A stretch of DNA of 64,000 nt from Oxytricha trifallax (GCA_000711775.1 ARYC01000615.1:114633-178632), one strand, 5' to 3'. Numbered from the stretch's first letter, positions 1 through 11,859 are shown. Translations and numbers: made by a program. Notes: generated by a model from the sequence alone, not told the origin.

Positions 1-547
1 AAAGTGGGGGGTGTGAGACAGGTACCCCCCGAATAATTTAAGAATCTCTAAAATTTATTAGAAAAATCTATAAAGAACTAAGATAAGTGATAAGTCTTTA
101 TGAACTATTATCAATTATTATATATTAACTTAAGTTACTTTTATAAAAGAATTAAAATCTTAAAATTTATAATTTAAGTAATTAAATTTGCCCAGTTAAT
201 AAAAATTAAGTATAATTATATTTGCCATTATAGCTACTAATATCGTTGGAACATATTAATTAAAATAAATTTTAATTATATATGGATTACACTAATTTAA
301 CATTAGTGAAAATTCATCAAAAATAATAATTTAAATTACATTAAACATAATAACCATTATCAACTGGTTTAAAAAAATAATGATTTCTAAGATTATTATT
401 AGATTAATCCCCTATTAAATGTTTTTATCTTAAAGGAAGTCAACTTAAATGATAATTTGGATATAGATGTTGGAGTATTTGCCAAGTTCGAGAGATGTAT
501 TGACATTTTTTCCATTAATTTTCATTAAAAGAGCTCTTAATTAACTA
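1..547. other. AT-rich intergenic DNA
   Basis: No supported gene. The only structured part is the very start, where a G run (about 5-11) can pair with a C run (about 24-29) across a short loop. The rest is low-complexity AT-rich sequence typical of ciliate germline spacers. Confidence 0.5.
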
Positions 548-964
548 TTGTAGGAATACATTCGTTTTTGGAAAATGAATTAAAATTAAATTAATTAAAT
601 ATTAAAATCATGTCAGTTATGAAATCTAAAGTGAATCAAAATTCAAATCTGAGTCTATTCTACGGTAGATCCCGCATTTTTAGCTGGACTTTGCTATTGA
701 CAATATTCTTGAATCATCCCAGGAAGAGAGATATTTTGATTTTGAGTTAACTCCCCAAGATAGTATAATGGGTATTTCTCGCTTGGGAGAAGAGATAAAA
801 TCATTATTGCAATAATAGCCACCGTCTTATTTTTAATGCGCTATCCTGAGAGTATAATATTTTCAGGGTCTGGAGACATTTTCCAAAAGAAATAACTGAA
901 GGTAATTAATATTTAATTAATTTTAATTTTAATTCATTTTCCCAAATCGAATGCATTCCTACAA
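548..964. mobile_element. MITE family 1, copy 1 (TA-flanked)
   Basis: A non-coding element of about 417 bp starting TTGTAGGAATACATTCG and ending with the inverted counterpart CGAATGCATTCCTACAA, flanked by TA on both sides. Related copies lie at 35333-35736 and 60242-60657. The internal palindrome is degraded here, but a stretch near 680-705 (tagctggactttgctattga) still matches the core of the other copies. TA duplication and short terminal repeats suggest a Tc1/mariner-type MITE moved by a transposase in trans. No ORF inside. Confidence 0.75.
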
Positions 965-2494
965 TATTAATTTAATTAGGATTACCTTCTAATTATGTTC
1001 TAATTAAATAAGGAAGTAATAAATAAGTTTAAAAACACAATGAGTTCACATGAACTAATAAATTAAATTGTATTTTGCTCTTATTAAAAAATAAACCTAA
1101 TTTTATAAGGACCTCCTAAAGTATCAAAATTATATTAGGAGTTAAAATATTATGAAAATGGAGTCTATAAAAATGGAAAGTAGAATTCTTCATTAAGCAA
1201 TGTATTTTTAGTAATCTTAATAAAACAAAGGAAAATTCTTTTTCCATTTAAATTTTTATATTGGAATAATTTGAACGTGACATTTAAAAGAATGTGTGCA
1301 TTAAAATACAAGCAACATAAGTTGTAACAATAAAATGAAATAAAAAAAAACTAGTAAAAGCATAGATAAAGAAACTAATAAAATATAAACCCCAAAACCC
1401 CAAAATTACCAAAATCAATCAGAATACATATAAAACTCATTTGGGGTTTTGAGGTCTTGAATACCCATCAAACTAAAGAGAAAGAGAAGATATGAATTGG
1501 GGGGTTTAAAACGTTTGTTATTTACAAAATAAAAATTTCATGAGTCAAAAGTTACATGGCTCCCGTGATTATTAACGTGATTCAATATACAAAACTATTT
1601 AAACTTTCTCCAAGATACTATTATATATTAACAAAAATCTCAAATATTGTTGGTTTATTTAATTCCTGGTCACCTCATAAACTTCAGTTACTGTCTTTCT
1701 CTTGTTCATGAAGTACCAGTGTCTTAAGATGGATAAGTTTTCATGTGGATATCACTTGCATAACCGAAAATACTTGTGATCTTTGGGCAGTTGGGAGACA
1801 ATTATTATGTCATTTCTATAAGTCTTTTTAGCATTTACAATTTATATAAGAAAATCGATAAATTAAAATTAAATTAATCAAGAAAAAATGAAAACGTAAA
1901 GATGGTGTCCTGGAGAAGCTAGTTAATCACTAAAATTTGTAATTTACAAAAAAATTATTTCTAAACATTTTTTATTTTAGCAATACTTACCAAAAGGATT
2001 GGAGACGTCAGTAGACCAAGAGCTCAAGAGCTCAAGAGACACTGGAAAAAGATGGGAACAACAAAGTAAGTTTGGCCTGATGAAGCAAAATACGAAGGAG
2101 AATTGAGAGATGAATATCTGTTTGTGAATTACATTTTTGTTACTCAATATACAATAATTATTATTTAAATTCATATCAAAATATATTTATCAATTCTCGA
2201 TTTTTTTTTCATAATTATGAGCAATACAAAAAATCTCGGGGATGGAAAATCCAGATATTTTGAATCTACTAAGCATTGATCAACCTAGACTCTCTTGGTA
2301 TCTGATCCTTTTTCCTTTGTTGTGATAAAATCAAATTAAAGATCTTAATTAAGGGATAATATCAGTACCAAGGGTTAAACAGTCAATATGAAGTAAGATG
2401 ATTCTTCAGACTGACTCATGAATTGATTGAATATATAATAATAAGTCTTTGAAATTTGCTTAATATTTTTTAGATAAAAAAAGATTCCTCACTG
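965..2494. other. AT-rich spacer with a C4A4 scrap
   Basis: No convincing gene in either strand with the ciliate code. It holds the telomere-like tract pair at 1387-1456, annotated separately. A slightly GC-richer stretch around 2010-2110 has no long supported frame. Confidence 0.4.
1387..1456. repeat. Telomere-like C4A4/G4T4 tracts in opposite orientation
   Basis: ACCCCAAAACCCCAAAAT on the left is followed about 35 bases later by ATTTGGGGTTTTGAGG, its approximate inverse. TBE ends in this window have the same C4A4 tract, so this may be two fused TBE ends left after an internal deletion, or telomeric DNA captured at a break. A further G-rich run (ttggggggttt) is at about 1498-1508. No TBE subterminal sequence was recognised. 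Confidence 0.35.
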
Positions 2495-3106
2495 ACTCTT
2501 TGCACAATGGCAAATAGCAAATCGTATTAGTCTTCACAGGAATGTAACACTGACTAAAAGAGGAAAATATTTGGTTATAAGTAATACTTCAAATATAATG
2601 CATCACAAGAAATGGAACACTAAACTGCGTCCTAGAAATGATATGGGGTCTTTTGGAAAATATAAATGTTCAATTATCTGGGTACCTAAACTAGATACGT
2701 CCCTAATTTCGATTGCAATACTAAAATTCAAAATATGTCTAATGGCTAATGCTGAGACAATCTTCCAGAATAGACAATGCGATAGAACTAACTAAATCAA
2801 GGGATATTCGAAGAGCAGAAAATTAAACTCGATATTAATTATAAAGCCCATCAAGTGGAATGATTTAAGAATTGTTCAAGATTTTTACTCTAAGAGAGGC
2901 ATTTAACTTGAAATCATTAGTCATACTACTATGATTTCTATAAGTAAAGGCCTGACTCCAATCAACATTTAAGGTTCCTTATCTGTAATTTATAATATAT
3001 TTAGCAATCTTCTTAGATGGATTTCCTTATCTAACAATTCAGTGCAAAAATTGACAGATACTTCATTTTCAATCTCTTTTCAACTGCTTCATCAAATTTT
3101 AATATG
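2495..3106 (+). CDS. Unrecognised open frame of about 200 codons
   Basis: With TAA/TAG read as glutamine the frame is open between TGA codons at about 2492 and 3106. The translation is basic and has an ordinary mix of residues, including several Trp (for example in KKWNTKLRPRNDMGSFGK). There is no clear start codon at the upstream edge, so it could be one macronuclear-destined segment of a longer gene. GC content is only modestly above the surroundings and no motif or internal paralogue supports it, so a chance frame is possible. Confidence 0.3.
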
Positions 3107-4461
3107 ATATTTTTATTTAAAATGATAATTTATGAGCAATCTAAAGAAATATTGTATGATAGTAAAATTTATCATGATGATTTTTTATCTAATTAATTTT
3201 AAATCTGCGTAATTTCACAAATAGTTTAAACTAAAACTCTTTGAGGTATGGTTTTATGTAGCAATTAGTTTAATTAATTATTATATTAAAAATAAAAAAA
3301 ATTTGGCAAAAATTTTTAAATAAAAGATATTCTTAAATGGCCTATTAACTAGAGTGATTTGTTGTAGACATAATATAATAAGATTAAAATTCAATAATAT
3401 TAGCATTTATTATTTTAATATTTAAAATAATCCACTAAAACTAGAAATCGCCTATGTTGAATATTCAATAATTTGTGTTGTTTAATTTAATATAAACACT
3501 TTTTTTTACTAACAATCCTTTTATCTTATCTCTCAGTTTTGCCATTTTTCTTTTTATTTGCTTTGCTCATCATTCTATTTATTTTATTAACATTTATTGG
3601 TTAACTTTAAGTTCAACCACTCCAAAGCTCAATACACAAATATATAATCAATAGATTTTTGTTAAATCATTAATTTTACTGTTAATAGTTAACAGCCTAC
3701 TTTATAATTATTATTTCTATGTGTGAATATCATTTCTTCTATAATGTTATGTACTCATTAATAAAATGCTTTAAATTGTAAGCTATTGTCTTTCTTATCC
3801 ACAAATTTACCAATTATTTTGTCATATTTTTAACTAACCAAATACACATTCTGATTTGATAAAGTTAAATCTCTTGAGATATATAAACATAGTTTATAAA
3901 TAGTATAAATTTAATATATTTATCATCTTTTCTTCATCTCTTTCAATTAAATTATTAGCTTCCTTCTCATTGTGGTTTAGTTAATTAGATTTAATTAGTC
4001 ATAAATTTTATTTTTAATTTAAGAAAATATATATTTATATATTATATTATCATTATATAACTATAAGTTCAATAAGTTTTATAAGGGGATGTTTGAGTTT
4101 TCGAGAATATTATCGATTCATAATATTTTTAAATAATAATATACATAAACAAAGTCAACAGTTTAAAATATTATGGATTGTAACAAAAAATATATTAAAA
4201 TTGATCAATTATGAAAATAGTATTGTATAAAAAATGCGTTGTGCATCATTGCTTTAGCAATCTTGATTAGGGAACAATCAATAGTTTACATAGATAAGTT
4301 CTACTTGTCAATAGAGTATGATTTTGGCTTTGATATTTGGGATCTCGAAAATCAAAGTATTTGAAAGCAATTGAAATGTACTTTGAAAAACCTTACTGCT
4401 GAGGAGAAGGTAAATTAAGTGATGATACTCCTAAATAATAATCGCCTAAATAGATATTATA
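3107..4461. other. AT-rich spacer
   Basis: No gene seen. Dominated by A/T runs and short imperfect repeats up to the inverted repeat of the Rep-like element. Confidence 0.5.
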
Positions 4462-4719
4462 GTTAAAATAGATAAAAAAAGGAAATTTCAGAAATACAAA
4501 TTAATTAAAACTATATTAGTAATTACAACTGTCATGAATTAGGAGTACCATTAATCATATTTTGATTTAAATTTAATATTTAATTAATTAATCAATCAAT
4601 TAATAATATATAATTAGTGGTCTAGTGGTCTGGTGGTCTGGCAGGGTCTTTAGCAGACCACTTTTGTAAATATATAAATTTAATTTAATAAATCAATGTT
4701 TTACAGATGCGTAGACTGC
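4462..4719 (+). repeat. Left inverted repeat of Rep element 1
   Basis: 258 bp starting gttaaaatagata and ending gatgcgtagactgc; its reverse complement occupies 6132-6385. The inner edge carries GGTCT repeats and a stem-loop. The outer part is AT-rich. Confidence 0.9.
4633..4661 (+). promoter_or_regulatory. Candidate Rep-binding repeats and stem-loop
   Basis: An 8-bp perfect stem GTGGTCTG/CAGACCAC encloses a 13-base loop. Just upstream the word GGTCT recurs about every ten bases. Closely spaced short direct repeats beside a hairpin are the usual layout of origins bound by Rep proteins. An inverted copy is in the right repeat near 6190-6218. The role as an origin is inferred. Confidence 0.4.
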
Positions 4720-4808
4720 ACTAATTACTACTCTAAACACTAGACTTTACACCGCAACTCTCTCAGATCACGGACTGATGCTGTCATTTAGTCACATTCT
4801 TCTCTTTT

Positions 4809-6118
4809 TCACTGGCTAGGAATCTTCCATTGAGGAAGCGCAACCATCGCCGCTGTCAAAGGGAAGGCCTCCTCCCCACTCTATGGTGGAATTTCAGATT
4901 GACAGAGTGGACACCGATCCTTAAAGGCATTGGCATCTTCGGGGTCCATGCTATTGAAGGGCAGAGTATTCGAAGTGATTACAGTGAAGCAGCCAATGTA
5001 CTTGTATTCCGCGCCGCCGTACTTCTACACAATAGCCATCCCTTCACCTTCCATCAAACGTTTCATCCCTGCTATCCCAGATGATCCAAATGCTTTGGTG
5101 AGATTGATCTCGTTTGCGATTAGAATCTGTGGCCCGCCCGCCTTGCCTTGCTTCATAGGGACGTGAAAATGTGAATTAGACTTCACGTATTATTCACACA
5201 CGAATATCTCCTCCAGAATGTGAGTGATTTTCGTCTTCCCGGTATTGGTGGGCCCATATATCCATAAGCTGTGAATCTTACTGTTCTTGCACTTGATTAG
5301 GAGCTCGTAAAGGGCATCAAGAATGTGGAGATAACCCATTGCTTTCATATCGCCATCTTTAGTGGCACTCTTGTCATCTCCATTATTTCTTAGTTCTGCG
5401 ATAAAGTCCTGGAGTGATATTATTATAGGAACCTTCTCCTTAATGGCGATTCCCGATTTCTAGATTACTTGATCGGCGTAGTTTATTAAACTGTATGACT
5501 TTGCAATGGCCACTAGCTGAGGTATATCATGACCCTTCATCTTAATGTAGTCATCTTTTGACGAAGCCGATCCTGAGAGCCTCTCAATCATATAGTCATT
5601 TTTCACATCCATAACACCTATGACCCCGCACTCCTGCTTCTACAATTCCTTTAGCTACTTAGCATTCTGTTTGGCTAGGAACTGCTCGTAATGCTGAGGG
5701 GCCCGTATATCAGCTTTACTCCATCCACTGCTGATGCGAAATAATCGAATGTCTGATGTGCGAGAAGCTTGACGGCTAGTCCCAACTCTGCTATATTACC
5801 CACACCCCCGCGACTCTTTTCAGTGAAATATGACTTGTTGGCTCCGGTTTAATCTGTCTTAAAGCGAATACAGAGGTAGTACATCTAATTTGATCGATCA
5901 GTGTAGACTTCGATGATACTAAACCCCTCAATTTGACTCGTCATTACGAGTTGGCATTGCTTCCAGAGCTTCTAGCTACCCTTCTTCTGCACCTGTAATA
6001 TGAATTTGTGACGGTTGTGAGTCATTATTCTTGCTTTACTTTCAGAGTCATCCGCGCTGATATAAGTCTATAGTGGCCTCTCAGTCAATTGAATATCCGT
6101 CATGGTGGACTCCGGCAT
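4809..6118 (-). CDS. Rep-like protein with SF3 helicase domain (one frameshift)
   Basis: About 435 codons on the minus strand, starting at ATG 6118-6116 (an in-frame ATG at 6103 is an alternative) and ending at TGA 4811-4809. The N-terminal part contains RHKFILQVQ, which resembles the first motif of HUH-type Rep domains, and further on HYEQFLAKQN, where the expected catalytic Tyr of a YxxK motif may be Phe. The C-terminal part has a clear Walker A motif, WIYGPTNTGKTKI, a weak Walker B candidate (ILIANE, Asn in place of the usual Asp) and motif C, FTVITSNTLPF, the set that defines SF3 helicases of small DNA replicons. The reading frame shifts by one base near GGGCCCC at about 5700-5706; both sides look like real protein, so this is a lesion or sequence error. 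Glutamine is often encoded by TAA/TAG, so the gene has adapted to the ciliate code. CRESS- versus parvovirus-type affiliation cannot be settled by eye. Confidence 0.75.
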
Positions 6119-6131
6119 TTTGACTCCATTA

Positions 6132-6385
6132 GCAGTCTACGCATCTGTAAAACATTGATTTATTAAATTAAATTTATATATTTACAAAAGTGGTCTGCTA
6201 AAGACCCTGCCAGACCACCAGACCACTAGACCACTAATTATATTTTATTAATTGATTAATTAATTAAATATTAAATTTAAATCAAAATATGATTAATGGT
6301 ACTCCTAATTCATGACAGTTGTAATTACTAATATAGTTTTAATTAATTTGTATTTCTGAAATTTCCTATTTTTATCTATTTTAAC
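6132..6385 (-). repeat. Right inverted repeat of Rep element 1
   Basis: Inverted partner of 4462-4719, beginning gcagtctacgcatctg just upstream of the Rep-like start codon. The promoter of the gene, if any, must lie within or beside this repeat. Confidence 0.9.
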
Positions 6386-8337
6386 AATACTAACAGATAA
6401 ATAGTTTGAACAAAAGAGTATCATAATCAAATATAAACTTCCCACTAATTGGTTGATTATGAGAATAAAATGCATATAACTACACATATTTGATACAACT
6501 ATTTATTCTAATGTGGGAAGATTATGAAATACAATCAAGAAGAGCTTTCCAATATAGTGGGTGGTTAAAATCGCTATATTTTTTACTTATACTATGAAAT
6601 AAAGCTATTAAAACGTTGGAATTTAAGCAGAAAGTCATTGTTCAAATAATATCTCTTATATATTTACAAATAATATAATATTTGTAGTGGATAAAAATAA
6701 CTTTCCTAGAGTAATGTAATAGAGAAACCCTTAAAATTATTTGTATTAATCCTCTATGACAATTAATAAATAAACTTTATTACTCAATGCTTTTATTTCA
6801 AAAATATTCATGAATTCTAGGATAATTTAAGATGTTTGGTTTAAATCTCAGTACACAAAAAAAAAATTTTGAAGTAGTTATGGGATGATTTTATTGAGAA
6901 TGCCAAATTACATTCTAAGGAATATAGAAACGTAATGACTACTTATATCATAGAGCACACCAAATGATATGTGTTCTCTTTTGTTCATAATAGACTAAAC
7001 AATATTGGCCGGTGCTAACGATAAATTCATAGAAGAAAAAAGCTATAATCTATCTCGCAAACTAACTGTATCCATAGGAAATTAGTTTTTATTTCCTTTC
7101 CATACTAATAGACCCAGATTTTATAATAACTCCACATTCCTTAAAGATATAAACATTTGATCAAGAATACCCTATTTAATATGATGAAATTTATCCCTTC
7201 TAGTTAAAAATAAAACACACTGGATTATTAAGTTTTCTATAATATACTTTCTTTTTAATTTTTGAGGTTACAGCTCAGGAAGCTAGAAAACTACAATGAA
7301 TTTTATCACCATAGGTATAATATGTATTAAGTCAAGATATTATATGTAAATATAATGGAAAACTAGGGTGGATTGGGGTTACACTCCACATACACATTCT
7401 GGCATTTTATTGAAAAAATAATGAAATTAATTAAAATTTAATTAAATTGAAGATTTCATAGTAGATTGAAAACAGATTAACTACAAAATAGTTACCACAG
7501 AGACATTCTAAAATTGAATGATACTTGTCAGGATTTAACAAAAACACTTCTTCAAATAAGTAAGAAAAAAATATATTGGAGATTTATGAAAATGACTTAA
7601 CTCCTAGAAATTTAGTGATATCAATATTAAAATGGCTCAATTTGCATTTGAAGATTCATAAAAAATGTTTATTCAATATAAATTAAAATAATTTAATTAT
7701 ACAAACATATTCGAAACTATTAAGCAAATATGCTTGCTTATAATTGTAAGCCAAATTCACATTATTATCTTTAATTGATTGTCCAGTTTTATATAAACGA
7801 TTTTTATTTTTCAAATAATAAAGATAAATTATTGATAATTTTGATTTTACCCATTGACTCTAAATTAATAAATTAGCTATTTTTTAAATAAGCAATCCTT
7901 TATTAAAATCGAATAGTTAATATATAAATGAATTATTATGAGTAATTTTTAATAAATAATTTCAATTTATCATCTATCATTGATTTCTTTATTTATTTTT
8001 CTAATCTAAACTTATTTTAATAACACATTATATAAATCTTTATTATTTATCTATTTAGTATTTAAATACACATAACAAGGTACATGACCATGAGCAATGA
8101 AATCAACGATAAGCTATTATAAATTGAATCTTTCATCCTCTGCAAATTCAATTGTTTTCTTTGATTTTTCTATTTTTTTTTATTTCTATCTCTCAATAAC
8201 TTATGTTCTTATGTCTCTTGCTTGAGATCATATTTTTGTCTTAAAATTATAATTTAAATGTAGAAATTTTTAATATTTGCTTTTAATTTATTTGTAAAAA
8301 TATCGATAATTGATTCTTGACTAAGCTTTTTAAACAT
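6386..8337. other. AT-rich spacer
   Basis: No gene supported. Several open frames exist in the ciliate code but all have the base composition of the surrounding DNA. Confidence 0.5.
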
Positions 8338-8455
8338 GAAAAGCCACTGAAGGGAAGATTACGGGTAGTCAAGTCTTTGGTGGTAACAACCAGTCACTTA
8401 AAGAATACTCACTATTTAAGCGTGATGGTTTGTGCTTTCTCTGTGATTTATGAAC
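8338..8455 (+). CDS. Small coding-like island
   Basis: A short GC-richer patch whose frame reads, in part, TGSQVFGGNNQSLKEYSLF and ends at a TGA near 8454. The composition is unlike the flanks, which suggests a single short macronuclear-destined segment or a gene relic. No function can be given. Confidence 0.3.
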
Positions 8456-10409
8456 CATTCAAGTATTGCTTTTAAGTATTATGTAATGGGGAGGAAAAGA
8501 AATAGGCACTTTGCCTTAAAATGTAAGAAAATGAAAACTTATATAAATTATCAAGAACAATATTAATTTTTCTCTCCATTATTTTAAGATGGCTTATACA
8601 GTAATTTCTATGAATAGACCAATAATTTACTTTTTATAGCATAAGTGGTGTCATTAAATGTTTTTTTTTAAAGATTTCTTAACAAGTTTACCTAAAATGG
8701 TACTCTCTGTACCCTAGATATTATAGTGTCTTGGTGCACAGATAAGATGTTAAATTTTAATTTATGATATTCTCTCTTTAAAAGCGTCAGATCATAGAGA
8801 CTACAACAGCTATTCTTTTTTTGAACAATTGACAGTCATATTGCAAGTTTAATCTTGGATGAAAAAAGAATATAAATAAAATATTAAATAATACTCTATA
8901 CACAGAACTTATAGCGTAATTGTTAAACATATTTGTTAAACTTTAATGAACAATATTCGATACACAATTTAAATTTTATTTCAATTAAGCAACAAACTTT
9001 GGGAGCTTGTTTTTGTTTAATTATTCTAATTATGTTTTAATCATGTCCTTATTAAATTAAATCAAAATAAAATTTCCTGTAAATTTGACATGTAATTATA
9101 TATAAATCAAAACTAGGTTTATCAAAAATATTACATCCCTTAAATGATTTATTAAACATATGTTTGCCACTAAAAAGACATATACAACATGAAAATAAAT
9201 TAACATAAAAGATAAAACAATTTGAATTATTTCAAATGATATGAATAATATAATAGTTAAATAAATAAATATATATATTGGATTTACATATAAGGTGGAT
9301 AACCAATTAGAGCCAGCCATAATAATCTAATAGGTAGCCATAAATTTTATATTTAAAGAATTTGAACCTAATATCTTATAAATATGAGCTCTACGGATTA
9401 TGCCTTATTTATTTGGAAAGTATTAATTTATTGAATTAGCAAGGTTCTTCACTATATACCTAATATCATTTTTCTGTTTTGCTTTAAATCTTTACGATTT
9501 GAAAGTGATTAACAATTCATAAAAAACTACTTTTTAATTCTTGTAGAAATAAACTTGAATATATTGTTGATGTTTCTAGTCAGAGAAACTTATAAACAGA
9601 GAAAGCATTCTATTTTTCAAATGTTTTAGGTTATTAACAATATTCAAGTAGTACTCATTTGTAAAATACTCAAATTATTATTATTATTATTATTATCTAT
9701 TTAATGTGTAAAATTAAAAGAATATTAATTAGAACGTGGAGGTTAAACCTACCCTCTTTGCGAACTTCACAACAAAGAAATGAAATTAGGAATAACTAAA
9801 AATGGAGATCTACATAAGTCTCACAAATATGCTGAAAATGGAAGCTGTATCAAATGATTTATAAATGGTTGATGCTGATCATTATTTTAAAATAAATTCA
9901 AAATATTTGTAGAGGTAAAAGAATCAAAAAGTGAGAATAACCCAGAGAAATAATTGAATTTGTTAAGATTTCGTAAAGGGGGCCTATAAAAATAACGTTG
10001 ATTATGTATAATAAAGTAATGTGAGGAACAACTAGGTCAATCTAATTCTTTCTAAAAGAAACCAAATGATGAATATTTATACATTTAATACAAATCTACT
10101 TAATTTTCTGAAGAAAAAAACATCAATCAATCAAAGAATTGGGAGATCGAATTTGCAAATCTTTAAGTATCTCTTTTTTATAATTATTGCTAATTATAAA
10201 AGATAAATAGCTGTTAGAATAGGAGATTAATGAAATTAGAATTTATTTATTATTAATTCTTATAATTATTAGTAGATTGCTTTTTACTAAATCACTATAC
10301 TACTACTACTACTACAGAGGGGTAGTGTGAAATCATAAAGCAACCTGATTAATTTATTATAAATTTTAAGTATTAAATATATTTAACTTTAATTAGATTT
10401 TATTTCTCC
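8456..10409. other. AT-rich spacer with ATT microsatellite
   Basis: No gene supported. A run of about seven ATT units is at 9676-9696 and a CTA run at about 10297-10315. Confidence 0.5.
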
Positions 10410-10646
10410 TCGATTCCTATTAAATATGCTGCTTGAAGACCACAGGATGTCATCCTTGAAAAAGAGCAGGTCCTCCTCTAGGGTTAAGTTGTCACCATCA
10501 ATCCTGCTGCCGCTACTGTTCTAATAGTCGCATGCCATTTTACCACTATCAGCCTCCTCTTTCCATAAACGCTTAAAGAGTCTTCTCGAAATCTTATTGA
10601 TCTTTTGCATGTTACCAGAAGAGATCGACGAATCAGTTGAAGCCAT
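10410..10646 (-). CDS. 5' coding segment of an unknown gene, minus strand
   Basis: A GC-richer frame starting at ATG 10646 and reading MASTDSSISSGNMQKINK, followed by a basic stretch (SRRLFKRLWKEE) and an acidic one (LTLEEDLLFFKDD). Coding quality fades near 10410. It looks like the first segment of a protein with a Ser-rich N-terminus. The next coding islands (10905-11132 and 11240-11855) are on the opposite strand, so it is either a separate gene or an inverted segment of a scrambled locus. No family recognised. Confidence 0.5.
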
Positions 10647-10904
10647 TCTTGGGTCAGAAAACACTAAGAAACATGCAAGTTATCAGCTAGAGCAAATAGA
10701 AATTAAACCAATGGCGAGGGAGCTATTCCCATGAATGAGCAGCAAGAAGAATAATAGAGAAGGTTTAGAGAACACCTGCCGATTTAACTTCAAGACTTGG
10801 TTTTAGCAATACAACATAATAATAAAATGGGATGACATTAGAAATTGATACTTTAAAACCCCAATCTGAGAAAAAATACAACGACGTTCAAGCAAATTTT
10901 AAAA

Positions 10905-11132
10905 ATGTTGGTTAGTTCAACGCAGCCTTTTGACCAGAGAGAGATTCATGGATGCCTTAGGAATTACTATATGTGGCAAGGGTGCCAAAAAATAAAACTT
11001 CTAAAAATCAGAGGAATTCCTAAAGAGCACAGTGGAATCGGCTTAAGTAGATTCTTATTAGTTCGTGTGAAAATCTTCAAGAAATCAGAGGTAAGTCATT
11101 TTTAGCATCGTGAGCCACCTGACAAAAAATGA
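10905..11132 (+). CDS. Unknown protein segment, paralogue of the 40.4-41.7 kb gene
   Basis: Starts at ATG 10905 and runs to TGA 11130-11132. The translation contains KLLKIRGIPKEHSG, which matches KILKIRGIDPNENH in the frame at 40378-41713, with further similarity on both sides (FLLVRVKIFKK against FHIVFVKIRRE). The start region also has TQPFD where the other has TQRPFD. A possible 15-base GT..AG stretch (gtaagtcatttttag) at 11093-11107 keeps the frame either way. Two related copies in one window suggest a gene family or a mobile element gene. Function unknown. Confidence 0.5.
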
Positions 11133-11239
11133 CAAGGCTGGGGTCCTTCGGATTTAAAAATATAATGCAGATTGATAGAATATGGTACAATAAATTTTTC
11201 CAATAATAATTATTTTTTAAGAGTCGTACAACTGTATTT

Positions 11240-11855
11240 GTAGTTTATCTTTAGAATTAGAGGTGACGACAGTCTAGGGAGGTCACTGCTTTGTATTATG
11301 CACTATTAAATGGTTATAAAATGGAGGGAGTTGGAAATACATAAGCGAAGCTGCGTAGGTTTTCACTCTTCAGATAAATAAAATTAACAATATTAGGCTA
11401 AGGGCCTTGTTGAAAAAAGAGAAATAGATTTTGCTGGGCATTCTAGGGAGATGCTCCAGGGTTCCAGAACTAAGATTGTTCTCTTTAAGACATACTTTAC
11501 AGAAGATCAAGAAGAGTTGCGATAGGAAGAGTAAGCTATGGGGAGTCAAGAACAGAGAATGGACTGGGTTTGGTGGAGGAGATAATTTAGAACATTATTC
11601 TATAATTACTGAATCGCTCAAACTGCTTCGCTATCAAGCTGTTTGAAGAGAATCCCTTCCTGTCCTACACTTTTGCATCGCACCTTAAGCGTATTATATG
11701 CAATTCAAACTCCACAGAGCTCTACGGGTGCTACGATGAGGTAATCAAATTCAAACTTGCCAAAGAGATTGAGACCAACAATCCCAGAGAGACACCAGAT
11801 GACTCGAGAGCGCACTATCAGCAGATTAAAAAACAAATAAGTATATTATGATTCA
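11240..11855 (+). pseudogene. Coding relic with frame changes, unknown family
   Basis: GC-rich stretch with clear coding character but more than one frame. One frame near 11410-11600 reads KIVLFKTYFTEDQEELRQ; a second from about 11590 to 11855 reads NCFAIKLFEENPFLSYTF and ends with HYQQIKKQIS. Joining them needs a one-base shift, so this is either a decayed gene or adjacent macronuclear-destined segments whose junction is not the final one. It follows the 10905-11132 segment on the same strand and may belong to the same gene. Confidence 0.4.
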
Positions 11856-11859
11856 ATAC

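Larger units (their letters stand above)
4462..6385. mobile_element. Rep-helicase element 1, long inverted repeats
   Basis: A 1.92-kb unit bounded by inverted repeats of about 255 bp (4462-4719 and 6132-6385) that differ at only a few bases. It holds a single gene on the minus strand (4809-6118) encoding a Rep/SF3 helicase-like protein. The coding part is much GC-richer than the flanks. The architecture, one replication-initiator gene between long inverted repeats with repeated GGTCT words, recalls small Rep-encoding DNA replicons more than a cut-and-paste transposon. No target duplication is evident at the outer edges (flanks tattata and aatacta). A related, internally deleted element lies at 20699-21717. 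Confidence 0.8.

Noticed and set aside
4830-5166. Plus-strand standard-code frames in the Rep element
   Set aside because: Antisense to the Rep-like helicase domain.
5694-5706. Programmed -1 frameshift at GGGCCCC in the Rep-like gene
   Set aside because: The upstream frame does not place the heptamer in the required phase, so a simple lesion or sequence error is more likely.
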